Source: Geodermatophilus dictyosporus (GTDB lineage Bacteria; Actinomycetota; Actinomycetes; Mycobacteriales; Geodermatophilaceae). Taken from it: a stretch of DNA of 64,000 bases. Numbering within the stretch: the first letter of the stretch is position 1; the number at the start of each line of letters is the position of its first letter. Shown piece after piece: positions 17,303-26,373 of the stretch. The stretch lies in assembly GCF_900115505.1 (NCBI RefSeq), contig NZ_FOWQ01000011.1, forward strand, positions 62,001 to 126,000. The letters are read 5' to 3'. Both the position numbers and the translations under genes were made by a program. Below the pieces are notes generated by a model. The model was not told the origin of the DNA, did no database searches, and saw nothing but the letters and a program-made list of their open reading frames with translations.

Positions 17303-17839
17303 GTGGGACTGCTGGTCTCGCCGGTGCACCGCTACGACGGCCGGCCCGGCGGCGTCGTCCCGCCGCAGGACGGCGACCGGATCGGGCGGGTCGAGGTGCG
17401 CGCCGGGCACGGCCTGGTCGGGGACCGCTACGCCGGCCGGCCCGCGCACCGGGACGCTGCGGTCACCGTGCTGGCCGCCGAGGCGGTGGAGGCGCTGGCC
17501 GCCGAGCTCGGCACCGGCCCGCTCGACCCGCTGCTGACCCGCCGGAACGTCGTCCTGCGCGGTGCGGAGGTCGAGGCGCTGCGCGGCGAGCGGTTCGCCC
17601 TCGACTGCGGCGAGGGCGTGCTGGTGCTGCAGGGCGGCCGCCCGGCCAACCCCTGCGCCTGGCTGGACACCGTGCTGGCGCCCGGCGCCCACCGGGGGAT
17701 GCGCGGCCGCGGGGGCGTGCGCTGCGCCCCGCTGACCGACGGCGTGCTGCGGCTGGGCCCGGCCGTGCTCAGCAGCGCCGTCCCGCTCGACCCGGGGCGG
17801 GCGGGGGAGGTCCACCGGGTCCTGCCCCGCCGCCGCTGA
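17303..17839 (+). CDS. MOSC-domain protein
   Basis: 178 residues with a MOSC beta-barrel: GRVEVRAGHGLVGDRYAGRP near residue 30, LDPLLTRRNVVLRG, and the cysteine-containing ANPCAWLD, where the conserved Cys that carries sulfur in Moco sulfurase-type proteins lies. MOSC domains bind the cofactor or its sulfur. The start is uncertain: the GTG at 17303 is conventional, but the frame stays open back to a CTG at 17267 that overlaps the xdhC stop (CTGA) and follows GGCGGAG, so translation could begin there. Last gene of the cox maturation operon. Confidence 0.75.
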   Translation: MGLLVSPVHRYDGRPGGVVPPQDGDRIGRVEVRAGHGLVGDRYAGRPAHRDAAVTVLAAEAVEALAAELGTGPLDPLLTRRNVVLRGAEVEALRGERFALDCGEGVLVLQGGRPANPCAWLDTVLAPGAHRGMRGRGGVRCAPLTDGVLRLGPAVLSSAVPLDPGRAGEVHRVLPRRR

Positions 17840-17985
17840 GGCGCCGGCACCCCCGTCCGGGGGTGGCCGCGGTCACACCTCCGGCCGACGATGGCGCCGG
17901 GTCGCCCAGGCGCTCCACGAGCCGTGCGACCGGACCACGTCCGCGTAGCAGATCCGGCACGCCGGTGCCGGGGACCGGAGGATCG

Positions 17986-19125
17986 ATGAAGACCAGGGCA
18001 GCCGTGCTGCGCGACACCGGGCAGCCGTTCGAGATCACCGAGCTCGAGCTCGACGAGCCCAAGGCCGGCGAGGTGCTCATCCGGTACGTCGCCGCCGGCC
18101 TGTGCCACTCCGACGAGCACCTGCGGCACGGCGACATCGTCCCGCAGTTCCCCATCGTCGGCGGGCACGAGGGGGCCGGCATCATCGAGAAGGTCGGGCC
18201 GGGCGTCACCCGCCTGCAGCCCGGCGACCACGTCGTCTGCTCGTTCCTGCCGGTGTGCGGCCACTGCCGCTGGTGCTCGACCGGCAAGTCGAACCTGTGC
18301 GACATGGGCGCGTCGATCCTCGTCGGGAACCTCCCCGACGGCACCTTCCGGTTCCACGACGCCGACGGCAACGACTACGGCGGCATGTGCATGCTCGGCA
18401 CGTTCTCCGAGCGGGCCGTCATCAGCGAGAACTCCGCGGTGAAGGTCGACCCCGACCTGCCGCTGGACAAGGTCGTCCTCATCGGCTGCGGCGTCCCCAC
18501 CGGCTGGGGGTCGGCGGTGCACGCGGCGGCCACCGAGGCCGGCGACACGATCGTCGTCTACGGCATCGGCGGCATCGGCATCAACAGCGTGCAGGGTGCG
18601 GCGCTGGCCGGGGCGCGCAACGTCGTCGCCGTCGACCCGCTGCCCAACAAGCGGGAGGCCGCCGAGCAGCTGGGCGCCACGCACAGCTGCGAGACCGCCG
18701 AGGAGGCGCACGAGCTGGTCCAGGAGCTGACCCGCGGCGTCGGTGCGGACAAGGCGATCATCACCGTCGGCGTGGTCGACGCGAAGGTGGTCACCGACGC
18801 GGTCAACACCATCCGCAAGGGCGGCACGGCGGTCATCACCGGCCTGGCCGACCCGACGAAGACCAACATCGAGCTGAGCAGCTCGCTGCTCACGCTGTTC
18901 GAGAAGACGGTCAAGGGCAGCCTGTTCGGCTCCGGCGACCCCTTCCACGACATCCCGAAGATGATCGAGCTCTACCAGTCCGGCGACCTCAAGCTCGACG
19001 AGCTGATCACCAAGACCTACACGCTCGACGAGGTCAACCAGGGCTACGAGGACCTGGTCAACGGCAAGAACATCCGCGGCGTGATCGTCTACGACACCCC
19101 GCCGCTGGAGGGTGCCCCGGCCTGA
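17986..19125 (+). CDS. NDMA-dependent (mycofactocin-associated) zinc alcohol dehydrogenase
   Basis: 379 residues of the medium-chain zinc dehydrogenase fold. Catalytic zinc ligands lie in GLCHSDEH and GGHEGAG; the structural zinc motif is CGHCRWCSTGKSNLC. The Rossmann loop is GIGGIGINSVQG. The overall pattern, ending in ITKTYTLDEVNQGYEDLVNGKNIRGVIVYD, is that of the actinobacterial NDMA-dependent family, whose tightly bound NAD is recycled by mycofactocin rather than by free NAD. Likely oxidises primary alcohols. ATG start with GGAGG four bases upstream. A small hairpin (17954-17971) lies in the 5' leader. The mft genes lie 22 kb downstream. Confidence 0.87.
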   Translation: MKTRAAVLRDTGQPFEITELELDEPKAGEVLIRYVAAGLCHSDEHLRHGDIVPQFPIVGGHEGAGIIEKVGPGVTRLQPGDHVVCSFLPVCGHCRWCSTGKSNLCDMGASILVGNLPDGTFRFHDADGNDYGGMCMLGTFSERAVISENSAVKVDPDLPLDKVVLIGCGVPTGWGSAVHAAATEAGDTIVVYGIGGIGINSVQGAALAGARNVVAVDPLPNKREAAEQLGATHSCETAEEAHELVQELTRGVGADKAIITVGVVDAKVVTDAVNTIRKGGTAVITGLADPTKTNIELSSSLLTLFEKTVKGSLFGSGDPFHDIPKMIELYQSGDLKLDELITKTYTLDEVNQGYEDLVNGKNIRGVIVYDTPPLEGAPA

Positions 19126-19129
19126 CCCC

Positions 19130-19179
19130 CGGCGAGGCCTGCACACTGGTCGGCACCGGCCGGTGTGCAGGCCTCGCCG
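19130..19179 (+). terminator. Strong hairpin terminator after the alcohol dehydrogenase
   Basis: A perfect 17-bp stem (19130-19146 with 19163-19179), extendable inward by further pairs. It starts four bases after the stop and separates the dehydrogenase from the AAA/VWA gene, which then needs its own promoter. Confidence 0.75.
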
Positions 19180-19214
19180 TCCGCCGTCGAGGTAGGAGCC
19201 GAGGGAGGAACCGC

Positions 19215-21095
19215 GTGGGGAACCCGACCGCGCCGCACCCGGTCATCGGGCTGCAGCGGGAGCGCGAGGTGCTCGCCGTGGCGTTGCGGACCAACCGGCA
19301 CGTCGTCCTCGAGGGGCCCCCGGGGACGGGCAAGTCGACGCTGCTGCGCGCCATCGCCGCCGACGCCGGCCAGGAGGTCGTCTTCGTCGAGGGCAACGCC
19401 GAGCTGACGCCGGCCCGCCTCATCGGCCAGTACGACCCCGCCGCCGTCCTCGCCGAGGGCTACGTGCCCGAGAGCTTCACCGACGGGCCGTTGCTGACGG
19501 CGATGCGCGGGCACGGGCTGCTCTACCTCGAGGAGCTCAACCGCATCCCCGAGGAGACGCTCAACGTCCTCATCACGGTGCTCACCGAGGGCGAGATCAC
19601 CGTGCCCCGGCTCGGGCACGTGCGGGCGGCCGCGGGCTTCCGGCTGATCGCCGCGATGAACCCCTTCGACGCCATCGGCACCGCGCGCGTCGGGCAGGCC
19701 ATCGCCGACCGGATGTGCCGCGTCGTCCTCGGCTACCAGGACGCCGCAGCCGAGCGGGCGATCGTCGGCGCGGTCACCGGGGCGCCGCCGGCGCTCATCG
19801 GCCTCGCCGTCCGCCTGGTGCGCGCCTCGCGCGAGCACCGCGACGTCCGGATGGGCTCCTCGGTGCGCGGCGCCACCGACCTGGTGCTGCTGCTCGGCGG
19901 TCTGCTCGACGTCCGCGGGCAGTCCGGCCTGGGTGCCGAGGGCGCCCGCGAGACCGCCCGGGACGCCGCCTACGCCGCGCTGTCGGGGCGGATCCGCGTC
20001 GCCGACGGCGTCGAGCGGACGCCCGAGGCGGTCATCGACGACATCCTCGACGACGTCTGGCCCGAGACCGCCCCGCCGCCCGACGAGCCCGACGCCGACC
20101 AGCCCGACGCCGCACCCGCGGACGCAGGTGGTCAGGGAAAAGGTGAGGGCCCGCCGGAGTCCCCGGCGGGCACCGACTCCGCGTCCGCGCTGCGCCGCGA
20201 CCGCCGCGGCGGCAGCACGCGCCGGCAGACCAGCCGCCGGGAGATGGCCGCCCGGCACGAGGCCTTCGAGGAGGTCAGCCCGGAGGTCGGGGAGCTCGAC
20301 GAGGAGGCCTTCGCCGCGCTGATGGCCGAGGACGCCGACGCCGCGGCCGCGCTGCTCACCGACCTCGCCGCGGCCACCGACCGCGAGCTGCGGGCGGCCG
20401 CCCGGCGGCTGGCCGGCCGGGTGTTCCTGCAGGTCGGCCGGGTGGGTCGCGCACGCACCCGCGGCACCCGCCGGCTGGTGCCCGACCGGCGCGGCGACGG
20501 CGACCTCGACCTCGACCGCACCCTCGACCGCTGGGACCTCGGCACCCCGCTGCAGCCCGGTGACCTGGTCACCCGCCGCTGGACCGGGCTCCGGCGGGCG
20601 GTGTGCCTGGCCGTGGACACGTCCGGGTCGATGACCGGCCTGGGCGTGGCGATCGCCGCGGTGGCCGCGGCCGGCGTCGTCCTCACCGGGGACGAGCGGC
20701 TGCACACCAGCCTGATCACCTTCGGCCGCGAGGTGGAGGTGGTGCAGCGGCAGGGGCAGCGGCGGGCCGCCGAGGACGTCGTCACCCACCTGCTGACCCT
20801 GCGCGGCCACGGCATGACCGACCTCGCCGGTGCCCTGCGCGCCGCCCGCCTGCAGCTGGCCGCCGAGGTCGCCGACGAGCGGGTCGTCGTCCTGCTGTCG
20901 GACTGCCTGCACACCACCGGCGACCCGCCTGAGTCGGCGCTCGGCGGGTTCGACCGGCTGCACGTGCTGTGCCCGCTGCCCACGCCCGAGGCCGAGGAGG
21001 CCGCCCGGTCGCTGGCCGCCCGCGGCGGCGGGACGGCGCAGATGGTGCGCACGGTGCGCGACCTGGGCCCGGCGCTCACCCGCCTGCTGGGGTGA
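19215..21095 (+). CDS. Fused MoxR/CbbQ-type AAA+ ATPase and VWA protein
   Basis: 626 residues joining two functions usually on separate genes. An N-terminal AAA+ domain (about 8-275) has Walker A GPPGTGKS at 34-41 and Walker B LLYLEELN at 102-109, close to the CbbQ/NorQ branch. A charged, proline-rich linker (about 280-345) follows. The C-terminal VWA domain (about 455-625) has an intact DTSGS metal site near 467-471 and GHGMTDLAGAL. Such pairs remodel or activate metalloenzymes. Its position just after an NDMA-dependent dehydrogenase suggests that enzyme as client, but this is inference. GTG start with GGGAGGA five bases upstream. Confidence 0.85.
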   Translation: MGNPTAPHPVIGLQREREVLAVALRTNRHVVLEGPPGTGKSTLLRAIAADAGQEVVFVEGNAELTPARLIGQYDPAAVLAEGYVPESFTDGPLLTAMRGHGLLYLEELNRIPEETLNVLITVLTEGEITVPRLGHVRAAAGFRLIAAMNPFDAIGTARVGQAIADRMCRVVLGYQDAAAERAIVGAVTGAPPALIGLAVRLVRASREHRDVRMGSSVRGATDLVLLLGGLLDVRGQSGLGAEGARETARDAAYAALSGRIRVADGVERTPEAVIDDILDDVWPETAPPPDEPDADQPDAAPADAGGQGKGEGPPESPAGTDSASALRRDRRGGSTRRQTSRREMAARHEAFEEVSPEVGELDEEAFAALMAEDADAAAALLTDLAAATDRELRAAARRLAGRVFLQVGRVGRARTRGTRRLVPDRRGDGDLDLDRTLDRWDLGTPLQPGDLVTRRWTGLRRAVCLAVDTSGSMTGLGVAIAAVAAAGVVLTGDERLHTSLITFGREVEVVQRQGQRRAAEDVVTHLLTLRGHGMTDLAGALRAARLQLAAEVADERVVVLLSDCLHTTGDPPESALGGFDRLHVLCPLPTPEAEEAARSLAARGGGTAQMVRTVRDLGPALTRLLG

Positions 21096-21105
21096 GGATG
21101 GCCGC

Positions 21106-22137
21106 GTGGTGCTGGAGCTGACGCGACCGATCGTGCAGGCGCCGATGGCGGGCGGGCCCTCGACACCGGCGCTGGCCGCCGCGGTGTCGGAGGCCGGCGG
21201 GCTCGGCTTCCTCGCCGCGGGCTACCGGACGCCGGAGGCGGTGCGCGACGACGTCCGGGCGGCCCGGGAGCTGACCGGGGCGCGGGTCGGCGTCAACATC
21301 TTCCTGCCCGGGCCGCCCGGCGACGACGAGGCGGTGCGCCGCTACGCCGCCGAGCTTCGGGCCGAGGCCGACCGGTGGGGCGTCGAGCTGGGCGAGCCCC
21401 GCGCCGACGACGACGCCTGGGAGGCCAAGGTCGCCGTCTGCGTGGAGGAGCGGGTGCCGGTGGTGTCGTTCACCTTCGGCCTGCCCCGCCCGGACGTCGT
21501 CGCCGCGCTGCACGACGCCGGCGCGCTGGTGCTGGTCACCGTGACCACGCCCGAGGAGGCGGTCGCCGCCCGGGACGTCGGCGCCGACGCGCTGGTCGTG
21601 CAGGGCGTGGAGGCCGGCGGGCACCGCGGCGGCTTCCGCGACGACGACGGGGTGGGGGAGTACGGGCTGCTGGCGCTGCTGCGGCTGGTCGCCCGGGCCG
21701 CGGACCTGCCGATGGTGGCCGCCGGCGGGCTGGTCGACGGGCCGTCGGTGGCCGCGGCGCTGGTGGCCGGTGCGGAGGCCGCCCAGCTGGGGACGGCGTT
21801 CCTGGCCTGCCCCGAGGCGGGCACCGGCCCGGCGCACCGCGAGGCGCTGACGGGCTCCACCGGGACGGCGCTGACCCGCGCCTTCAGCGGCCGGCGCGCC
21901 CGCGGGCTGGTCAACCGCTTCCTCGCCGAGCACACCGCCGCCCCGTCGGCCTACCCGCAGGTGCACCACCTGACCACGCCGCTGCGCGCCGCCGCCCGCA
22001 CGGCCGGGGACGCCGGCGGCGTCAACCTGTGGGCCGGGCAGGCCTACCGGCTGGTCGAGCCGCGGCCCGCCGGCGAGCTGGTGCGCCGGCTGACCGACGA
22101 CGCCCGCGCGGCCCTGGCCCGCGCTGCCGGCTGCTGA
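21106..22137 (+). CDS. Nitronate monooxygenase-family flavoprotein
   Basis: 343 residues, an FMN-binding TIM barrel. Typical motifs: IVQAPMAGGPSTPALAAAVSEAGGLGFL at the start, VNIFLPG, VVQGVEAGGHRGGF around residue 165, AAGGLVDGPSVAAAL and QLGTAFLACPEAG for FMN phosphate binding. Family members oxidise nitronates such as propionate-3-nitronate with oxygen, often for detoxification. It starts 10 bases after the AAA/VWA gene (GTG at 21106 with TGAGGA seven bases upstream), so it is probably in the same transcript. It is not MftD, which belongs to the lactate-oxidase family. Confidence 0.85.
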   Translation: MVLELTRPIVQAPMAGGPSTPALAAAVSEAGGLGFLAAGYRTPEAVRDDVRAARELTGARVGVNIFLPGPPGDDEAVRRYAAELRAEADRWGVELGEPRADDDAWEAKVAVCVEERVPVVSFTFGLPRPDVVAALHDAGALVLVTVTTPEEAVAARDVGADALVVQGVEAGGHRGGFRDDDGVGEYGLLALLRLVARAADLPMVAAGGLVDGPSVAAALVAGAEAAQLGTAFLACPEAGTGPAHREALTGSTGTALTRAFSGRRARGLVNRFLAEHTAAPSAYPQVHHLTTPLRAAARTAGDAGGVNLWAGQAYRLVEPRPAGELVRRLTDDARAALARAAGC

Positions 22138-22147
22138 GCGCGGGGCC

Positions 22148-23020
22148 TCAGGGCAGCAGGCCGAGCCGCCGGGCGCGGACGACGGCCTCCAGGCGGGTGT
22201 GCGCGTCGAGCTTGGTCATCGCCGAGCCCAGGTAGCTCTTCACCGTCTCCGGCCGCAGCGACAGCCGGGCGGCGGCCTCCCGGTTGCTGCAGCCCAGCGC
22301 CACCTGGGTGAGGACGTCGACCTCGCGGCCGGACAGGTGCACCGGCACGGTCCGTTCCGGCACGGCCTCCTCCCGGCTGCCGCCGAGCGCGGCCAGCCGG
22401 GTGCAGGCGGCCAGCAGCCGGTCGCGCAGCTCGGTGTCGTCGGTGGCCTGGGCGACCAGCCGCAGGTCGGCGTGCACCGCGCGGACCTCCTCCCACCGGA
22501 CGGGGTCCTCCGCGGGCGGCGGGCCGGAGGAGGCCGCGGCCATCAGCGCCAGCCGGCGGTCCACCTCGTCGCGGACGGCGAGCTCGGCGGCCATCCGCGC
22601 CGCCGCCCGGCCCAGGGCCTCGCGCACCCGGTCGCCCACCGACCCGTTCTCCCGGCTGGCGGCGTAGAGCACCGCCCGCGGGTGGCCCCCGACCAGCACC
22701 GGTGCGGCGGCCACCGTGCACAGCCCCTCGGCCAGCACCGGGCCGTCGTAGTCGTGGGTGATGTCGAGCGCGCTCGAGTAGTCCTCCACGCCGGCCGGCC
22801 GGCCCTCCCGCAGCACCCGCCCGCCGAGGCCCGCGCCCGAGCGCACGTCCAGCCCGCGCAGGAACCGGGTGCGCGCGCCGACGATCTCCTCGATGCGGAC
22901 GCTGCCCGTGCCCACCGGGCCGGCGAACGCCACGCTCATCCCCGAGCCCGCGCGGACCTCCCGGACGGCGGCGCGCAGCGCGTCGCGGTCGTCGGGACGC
23001 GCGGCTGCCGGCAGGGACAC
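22148..23020 (-). CDS. GAF-domain LuxR-type transcriptional regulator
   Basis: 290 residues: an N-terminal GAF-like sensor domain (about 15-170) and a C-terminal LuxR/NarL helix-turn-helix (about 228-288: LSGREVDVLTQVALGCSNREAAARLSLRPETVKSYLG). There is no receiver domain, so it probably senses a small molecule directly. GTG start with GAGGAGG six bases upstream. It is divergent from an acyl-CoA synthetase, and a GTGAC-N4-GTCAC palindrome lies between the two genes; local control of that synthetase is likely. Confidence 0.83.
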   Translation of the reverse strand: MSLPAAARPDDRDALRAAVREVRAGSGMSVAFAGPVGTGSVRIEEIVGARTRFLRGLDVRSGAGLGGRVLREGRPAGVEDYSSALDITHDYDGPVLAEGLCTVAAAPVLVGGHPRAVLYAASRENGSVGDRVREALGRAAARMAAELAVRDEVDRRLALMAAASSGPPPAEDPVRWEEVRAVHADLRLVAQATDDTELRDRLLAACTRLAALGGSREEAVPERTVPVHLSGREVDVLTQVALGCSNREAAARLSLRPETVKSYLGSAMTKLDAHTRLEAVVRARRLGLLP

Positions 23021-23049
23021 GCAGGACCTCCTCGCTCGGCGGCGACGCC

Positions 23050-23065
23050 GGTGACCCCGGTCACG
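23050..23065. promoter_or_regulatory. Palindromic operator candidate (Crp-like GTGA-N6-TCAC)
   Basis: GTGACCCCGGTCAC at 23051-23064 lies between the divergent LuxR regulator and acyl-CoA synthetase genes, with a further GGTCAC half site at 23074-23079. It has the same geometry as sites before the iron alcohol dehydrogenase (28974-28987) and coxS (53082-53095). Confidence 0.45.
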
Positions 23066-23197
23066 TTACCGCAGGTCACCGAGCCGCCCGGCGGCCCCGG
23101 CCGCCCCCCGTCCGACCGGCGCGAACGGGGGTGGTGGCGCGCGCGGGCCCGGGCGGACCATGCACCGGTCCGCACCCCGTCCGACGAGGAGTCGTCG

Positions 23198-24898
23198 ATG
23201 CCCGGCACCGCCACCTCCGCCTACCGCGCCGCCCGCGACCGGCTGCTCGCGCTGCGCGGCGACCCCGTGACGGCGGCCGCCGAGTTCCGCTGGCCGGCGA
23301 TCGAGGGGCCGTTCAACTGGGCGGTCGACTGGTTCGACGAGATCGCCCGCGGCGTCGACCGGCCCGGGCTGGTCATCAGCGAGGAGGACGGCAGCGAGGG
23401 GCGCTGGTCGTTCGCCGAGCTGTCCCGCCGCTCCGACCAGGTGGCCGCCTGGCTGCGCGAGCGGGGGGTGCAGCGCGGGGACCGCGTCGTCCTCATGCTC
23501 GGCAACCGGGTCGAGCTGTGGGAGGCGATGCTCGCCGTCATGAAGCTGGGTGCGGTGATCATGCCGACCACCACCGCGCTCCCGCCGGCCGACCTGACCG
23601 ACCGCATCGGCCGCACCGGCGCCCGGCACGTGGTCGCCGACGTCGCCGAGGCCGGCAAGTTCGCCGACGTCCCCGGCGACTACGGCCGGGTGGTCGTGGG
23701 CGGTGAGGCCGCCGGCTGGGCGCCCTACGCCGACGCCGCCGGCGCGCCCGACCGGCCGCTGGGCCACCCGGGCACCGAGCCCGGCGACCCGCTGCTGCTG
23801 TACTTCACCAGCGGCACCACCAGCCGGCCCAAGCTCGTCGAGCACACCCAGGTCAGCTACCCGGTCGGGCACCTGTCGACGATGTACTGGCTGGGCCTGC
23901 AGCCCGGCGACGTGCACCTCAACATCAGCTCGCCCGGCTGGGCCAAGCACGCGTGGAGCTGCTTCTTCGCCCCGTGGGCGGCCGAGGCCACCGTCTACCT
24001 GGCCAACTACCGGCGCTTCGACGCCGACGCGATGCTCACCCGGGTCCGCGAGGCCGGCATCACCACCTTCTGCGCACCCCCGACGGTGTGGCGGATGCTC
24101 ATCCAGGCCGACCTGTCGGGCGGGCCCGGGCAGCTCCGGGAGGTCATCGCCGCCGGCGAGCCGCTCAACCCCGAGGTCATCGAGCAGGTGCGCCGGCACT
24201 GGGGGCTGACCCTGCGCGACGGGTACGGCCAGACGGAGACGACGGCGTCGGTGGGCAACCCGCCCGGCGCGGAGGTGCGGCCGGGCTCGATGGGGCGCCC
24301 GCTGCCGGGCGTGCCCGTGGTGCTGGTCGACCCGGTCACCGGGGAGCAGGGGGACGACGGCGAGATCTGCCTGGACCTCTCGCAGCGGCCGCTGAGCCTG
24401 ATGACCGGCTACCAGGGCGACCCCGAGCGGGCGGCCGAGGCGATGGCCGGCGGGTACTACCACACCGGGGACGTGGCGACCCGCGACGCGGACGGCTACA
24501 TCACCTACGTCGGGCGCACCGACGACGTGTTCAAGGCCAGCGACTACAAGATCAGCCCGTTCGAGCTGGAGAGCGTGCTCATCGAGCACCCGGCGGTGGT
24601 CGAGGCCGCCGTCGTCCCGGTGCCCGACCCGGTCCGGCTGGCCGTGCCGAAGGCCTACGTCACCCTCGCGCCGGGCTGGGAGCCGGGGCCGGAGACGGCG
24701 CTGGCGGTGCTGCGGCACGCGCGCGAGCGGCTGGCGCCGTTCCTGCGGGTGCGGCGGGTGGAGTTCGCGGAGCTGCCCAAGACGATCTCGGGCAAGATCC
24801 GCCGGGTCGAGCTGCGCGAGCGCGAGGCGGAGCTGGCGCCGAGGGGCACCGGCACCGACTACGCCGACACCGACTTCCCGGAGCTGCGGGGGAGCTGA
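23198..24898 (+). CDS. Medium-chain acyl-CoA/acetyl-CoA synthetase-like AMP ligase
   Basis: 566 residues of the ANL superfamily. The phosphate-binding loop is YFTSGTTSRPK (residues 203-213), the A5 motif DGYGQTETT, the hinge region YVGRTDDVFKASDYKISPFELES, and the catalytic lysine in LPKTISGKIRR near the C terminus. The SPGWAKHAWSCFFAPW segment is typical of the medium-chain (MACS) branch. It would convert a carboxylate, CoA and ATP to acyl-CoA; here it may use acids formed from alcohols oxidised by neighbouring dehydrogenases. ATG start with GAGGAG seven bases upstream. Ends in a hairpin shared with the convergent dehydrogenase. Confidence 0.87.
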   Translation: MPGTATSAYRAARDRLLALRGDPVTAAAEFRWPAIEGPFNWAVDWFDEIARGVDRPGLVISEEDGSEGRWSFAELSRRSDQVAAWLRERGVQRGDRVVLMLGNRVELWEAMLAVMKLGAVIMPTTTALPPADLTDRIGRTGARHVVADVAEAGKFADVPGDYGRVVVGGEAAGWAPYADAAGAPDRPLGHPGTEPGDPLLLYFTSGTTSRPKLVEHTQVSYPVGHLSTMYWLGLQPGDVHLNISSPGWAKHAWSCFFAPWAAEATVYLANYRRFDADAMLTRVREAGITTFCAPPTVWRMLIQADLSGGPGQLREVIAAGEPLNPEVIEQVRRHWGLTLRDGYGQTETTASVGNPPGAEVRPGSMGRPLPGVPVVLVDPVTGEQGDDGEICLDLSQRPLSLMTGYQGDPERAAEAMAGGYYHTGDVATRDADGYITYVGRTDDVFKASDYKISPFELESVLIEHPAVVEAAVVPVPDPVRLAVPKAYVTLAPGWEPGPETALAVLRHARERLAPFLRVRRVEFAELPKTISGKIRRVELREREAELAPRGTGTDYADTDFPELRGS

Positions 24899-24906
24899 GG
24901 TGCGCG

Positions 24907-24958
24907 CCGGCGCGGTCGTGCTCTGACCACAGGTGCAGTCAGAGCACGACCGCGCCGG
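24907..24958. terminator. Bidirectional terminator, 20-bp perfect stem
   Basis: Arms 24907-24926 and 24939-24958 pair perfectly around a 12-base loop. It fills the gap between the convergent acyl-CoA synthetase and dehydrogenase genes. Confidence 0.85.
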
Positions 24959-24964
24959 ACCGGC

Positions 24965-26092
24965 TCAGCGGTCGGCGTCGGTGTAGACGACCATCCCGCG
25001 GATGTTCTTGCCGTCGCGCATGTCCTGGTAGCCCTGGTTGATGTCCTCGAGCGAGTACTTCGTGGTGGCCAGCTCGTCGAGCTTGAGCTGGCCCTCCTGG
25101 TAGAGGCCGAGCAGCTCGGGGATCGCCGCCCGCGGGGCCAGGCCGCCGAAGATGGCGCCCTGCAGGTCCTTCTGCAGCAGCGTCAGCTCGAAGAGGCTGA
25201 GCTTGACGTCGGTGTTGGCGGCGTTGCCCATGCCGGTGACGACGGCGCGGCCGCCCTTGCCGGTGAGGCTGAGCGCGGTCTGGACGTCCTCGCCCTGGAT
25301 GTCGCCGACGGTGATGATCGTCTTGTCCGCCATCCGGCCCCAGGTCAGCTCGTTGACCTTCTCGGTGGCCTCCTCGGCGTTCTCGAACACGTGGGTGGCG
25401 CCCAGGTCCATGGCCCACTCGCGCTTGCGGGCCACCGGCTCGATGACCATGACCCGCTTCGCGCCGGCCGCGGCCGCGCCCTGGACGGCGTTCATGCCGA
25501 CGCCGCCGGCGCCCATGACGACGACGTTCTCCCCGGGGCGGACGTCGGCGACCTTGGTGGCCGACCCCCAGCCCGTGGTGACCCCGCAGCCGACCAGCGC
25601 GGCGATCTCCAGCGGGATGTCGGGCTCGATCTTGACCACCGAGGCCTGGTGCACGGTGATGTAGGGCGAGAAGGTCCCGAGCAGGCACATCGGGATGACG
25701 TCCTTGCCCTTCGCCTGCACGCGGTAGGAGCCGTCGGAGATCGCCGTCCCGGCCAGCAGGTTGGCGCCCAGGTCACAGAGGTTCTGCATGCCCTTCGAGC
25801 ACGGCGGGCACTGCCCGCACGCGGGGATGAACGCGGTGACGACGTGGTCGCCCTCCTGCAGCCCGGTGACCCCCGGGCCCACCTTGGTCACCACGCCGGA
25901 GCCCTCGTGCCCGCCGATGACCGGGTAGAACGCGACCGGCGTCGCGCCGTGGACCAGGTGCTCGTCGCTGTGGCAGAGCCCGGAGGCGGCCAGCTGTACC
26001 TGGACCTCGCCCTCCCGGGGGTCACCCAGCTCGATCTCCTCGACCGACCACTCCTCGCCGATCCCCCACAGGATCGCGCCCTTGGTCTTCAA
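24965..26092 (-). CDS. NDMA-dependent (mycofactocin-associated) zinc alcohol dehydrogenase, second paralogue
   Basis: 375 residues, medium-chain zinc dehydrogenase fold with GLCHSDEH, GGHEGSG, structural zinc CGQCPPCSKGMQNLC and Rossmann loop GAGGVGMNAVQG. The start KTKGAILWGIGEEWSVEEIELGDP and the end YQDMRDGKNIRGMVVY are characteristic of the NDMA-dependent family with non-exchangeable NAD and mycofactocin as electron acceptor. It differs clearly from the dehydrogenase at 18 kb, so substrates probably differ. The start is a TTG at 26092 with GGAGGG seven bases upstream; a longer ATG version would add 21 arginine-rich residues. Confidence 0.87.
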   Translation of the reverse strand: MKTKGAILWGIGEEWSVEEIELGDPREGEVQVQLAASGLCHSDEHLVHGATPVAFYPVIGGHEGSGVVTKVGPGVTGLQEGDHVVTAFIPACGQCPPCSKGMQNLCDLGANLLAGTAISDGSYRVQAKGKDVIPMCLLGTFSPYITVHQASVVKIEPDIPLEIAALVGCGVTTGWGSATKVADVRPGENVVVMGAGGVGMNAVQGAAAAGAKRVMVIEPVARKREWAMDLGATHVFENAEEATEKVNELTWGRMADKTIITVGDIQGEDVQTALSLTGKGGRAVVTGMGNAANTDVKLSLFELTLLQKDLQGAIFGGLAPRAAIPELLGLYQEGQLKLDELATTKYSLEDINQGYQDMRDGKNIRGMVVYTDADR

Positions 26093-26200
26093 CCCTCGTC
26101 CCTCCGTCCGGCCCGCCCTCGACGGCGGCGTCCCGGCGCGTGTGCGCCGCGCCACAGACTCTTTCGGTCCGGAACCCCCGTCAAGTGCAGGGGACGCTGG

Positions 26201-26365
26201 TCAGCGGCCGGGGTCGACGGTGACCGCGCTGAAGGGCAGGTGCGGCTCGACCCACGGGAACACGACGAACAGCAGCAGCGCGCAGGCCGCCAGTGCCAGC
26301 AGCAGCGACAACGCCGCACGGGTCGCCGTCCCGCCCGGCAGGGAGCGCCAGATCCAGCGGTACAC
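26201..26365 (-). CDS. Small single-pass membrane protein next to sortase E
   Basis: 54 residues: a short basic/aromatic start (VYRWIWRSLPGG), one long hydrophobic helix (AALSLLLALAACALLLFVVFPWV) and a short polar outside tail. The GTG at 26365 has GGAGG just upstream, overlapping the end of the sortase gene region (eight bases after its stop). The tight pairing suggests a partner of the sortase, but no function is known to me. Confidence 0.65.
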   Translation of the reverse strand: MYRWIWRSLPGGTATRAALSLLLALAACALLLFVVFPWVEPHLPFSAVTVDPGR

Positions 26366-26373
26366 GTCCCTCC

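Noticed and set aside
21106-22137. Flavoprotein as a candidate MftD
   Set aside because: Its motifs are those of nitronate monooxygenases, not the alpha-hydroxy-acid oxidase family to which MftD belongs, and it is 18 kb from mftA.
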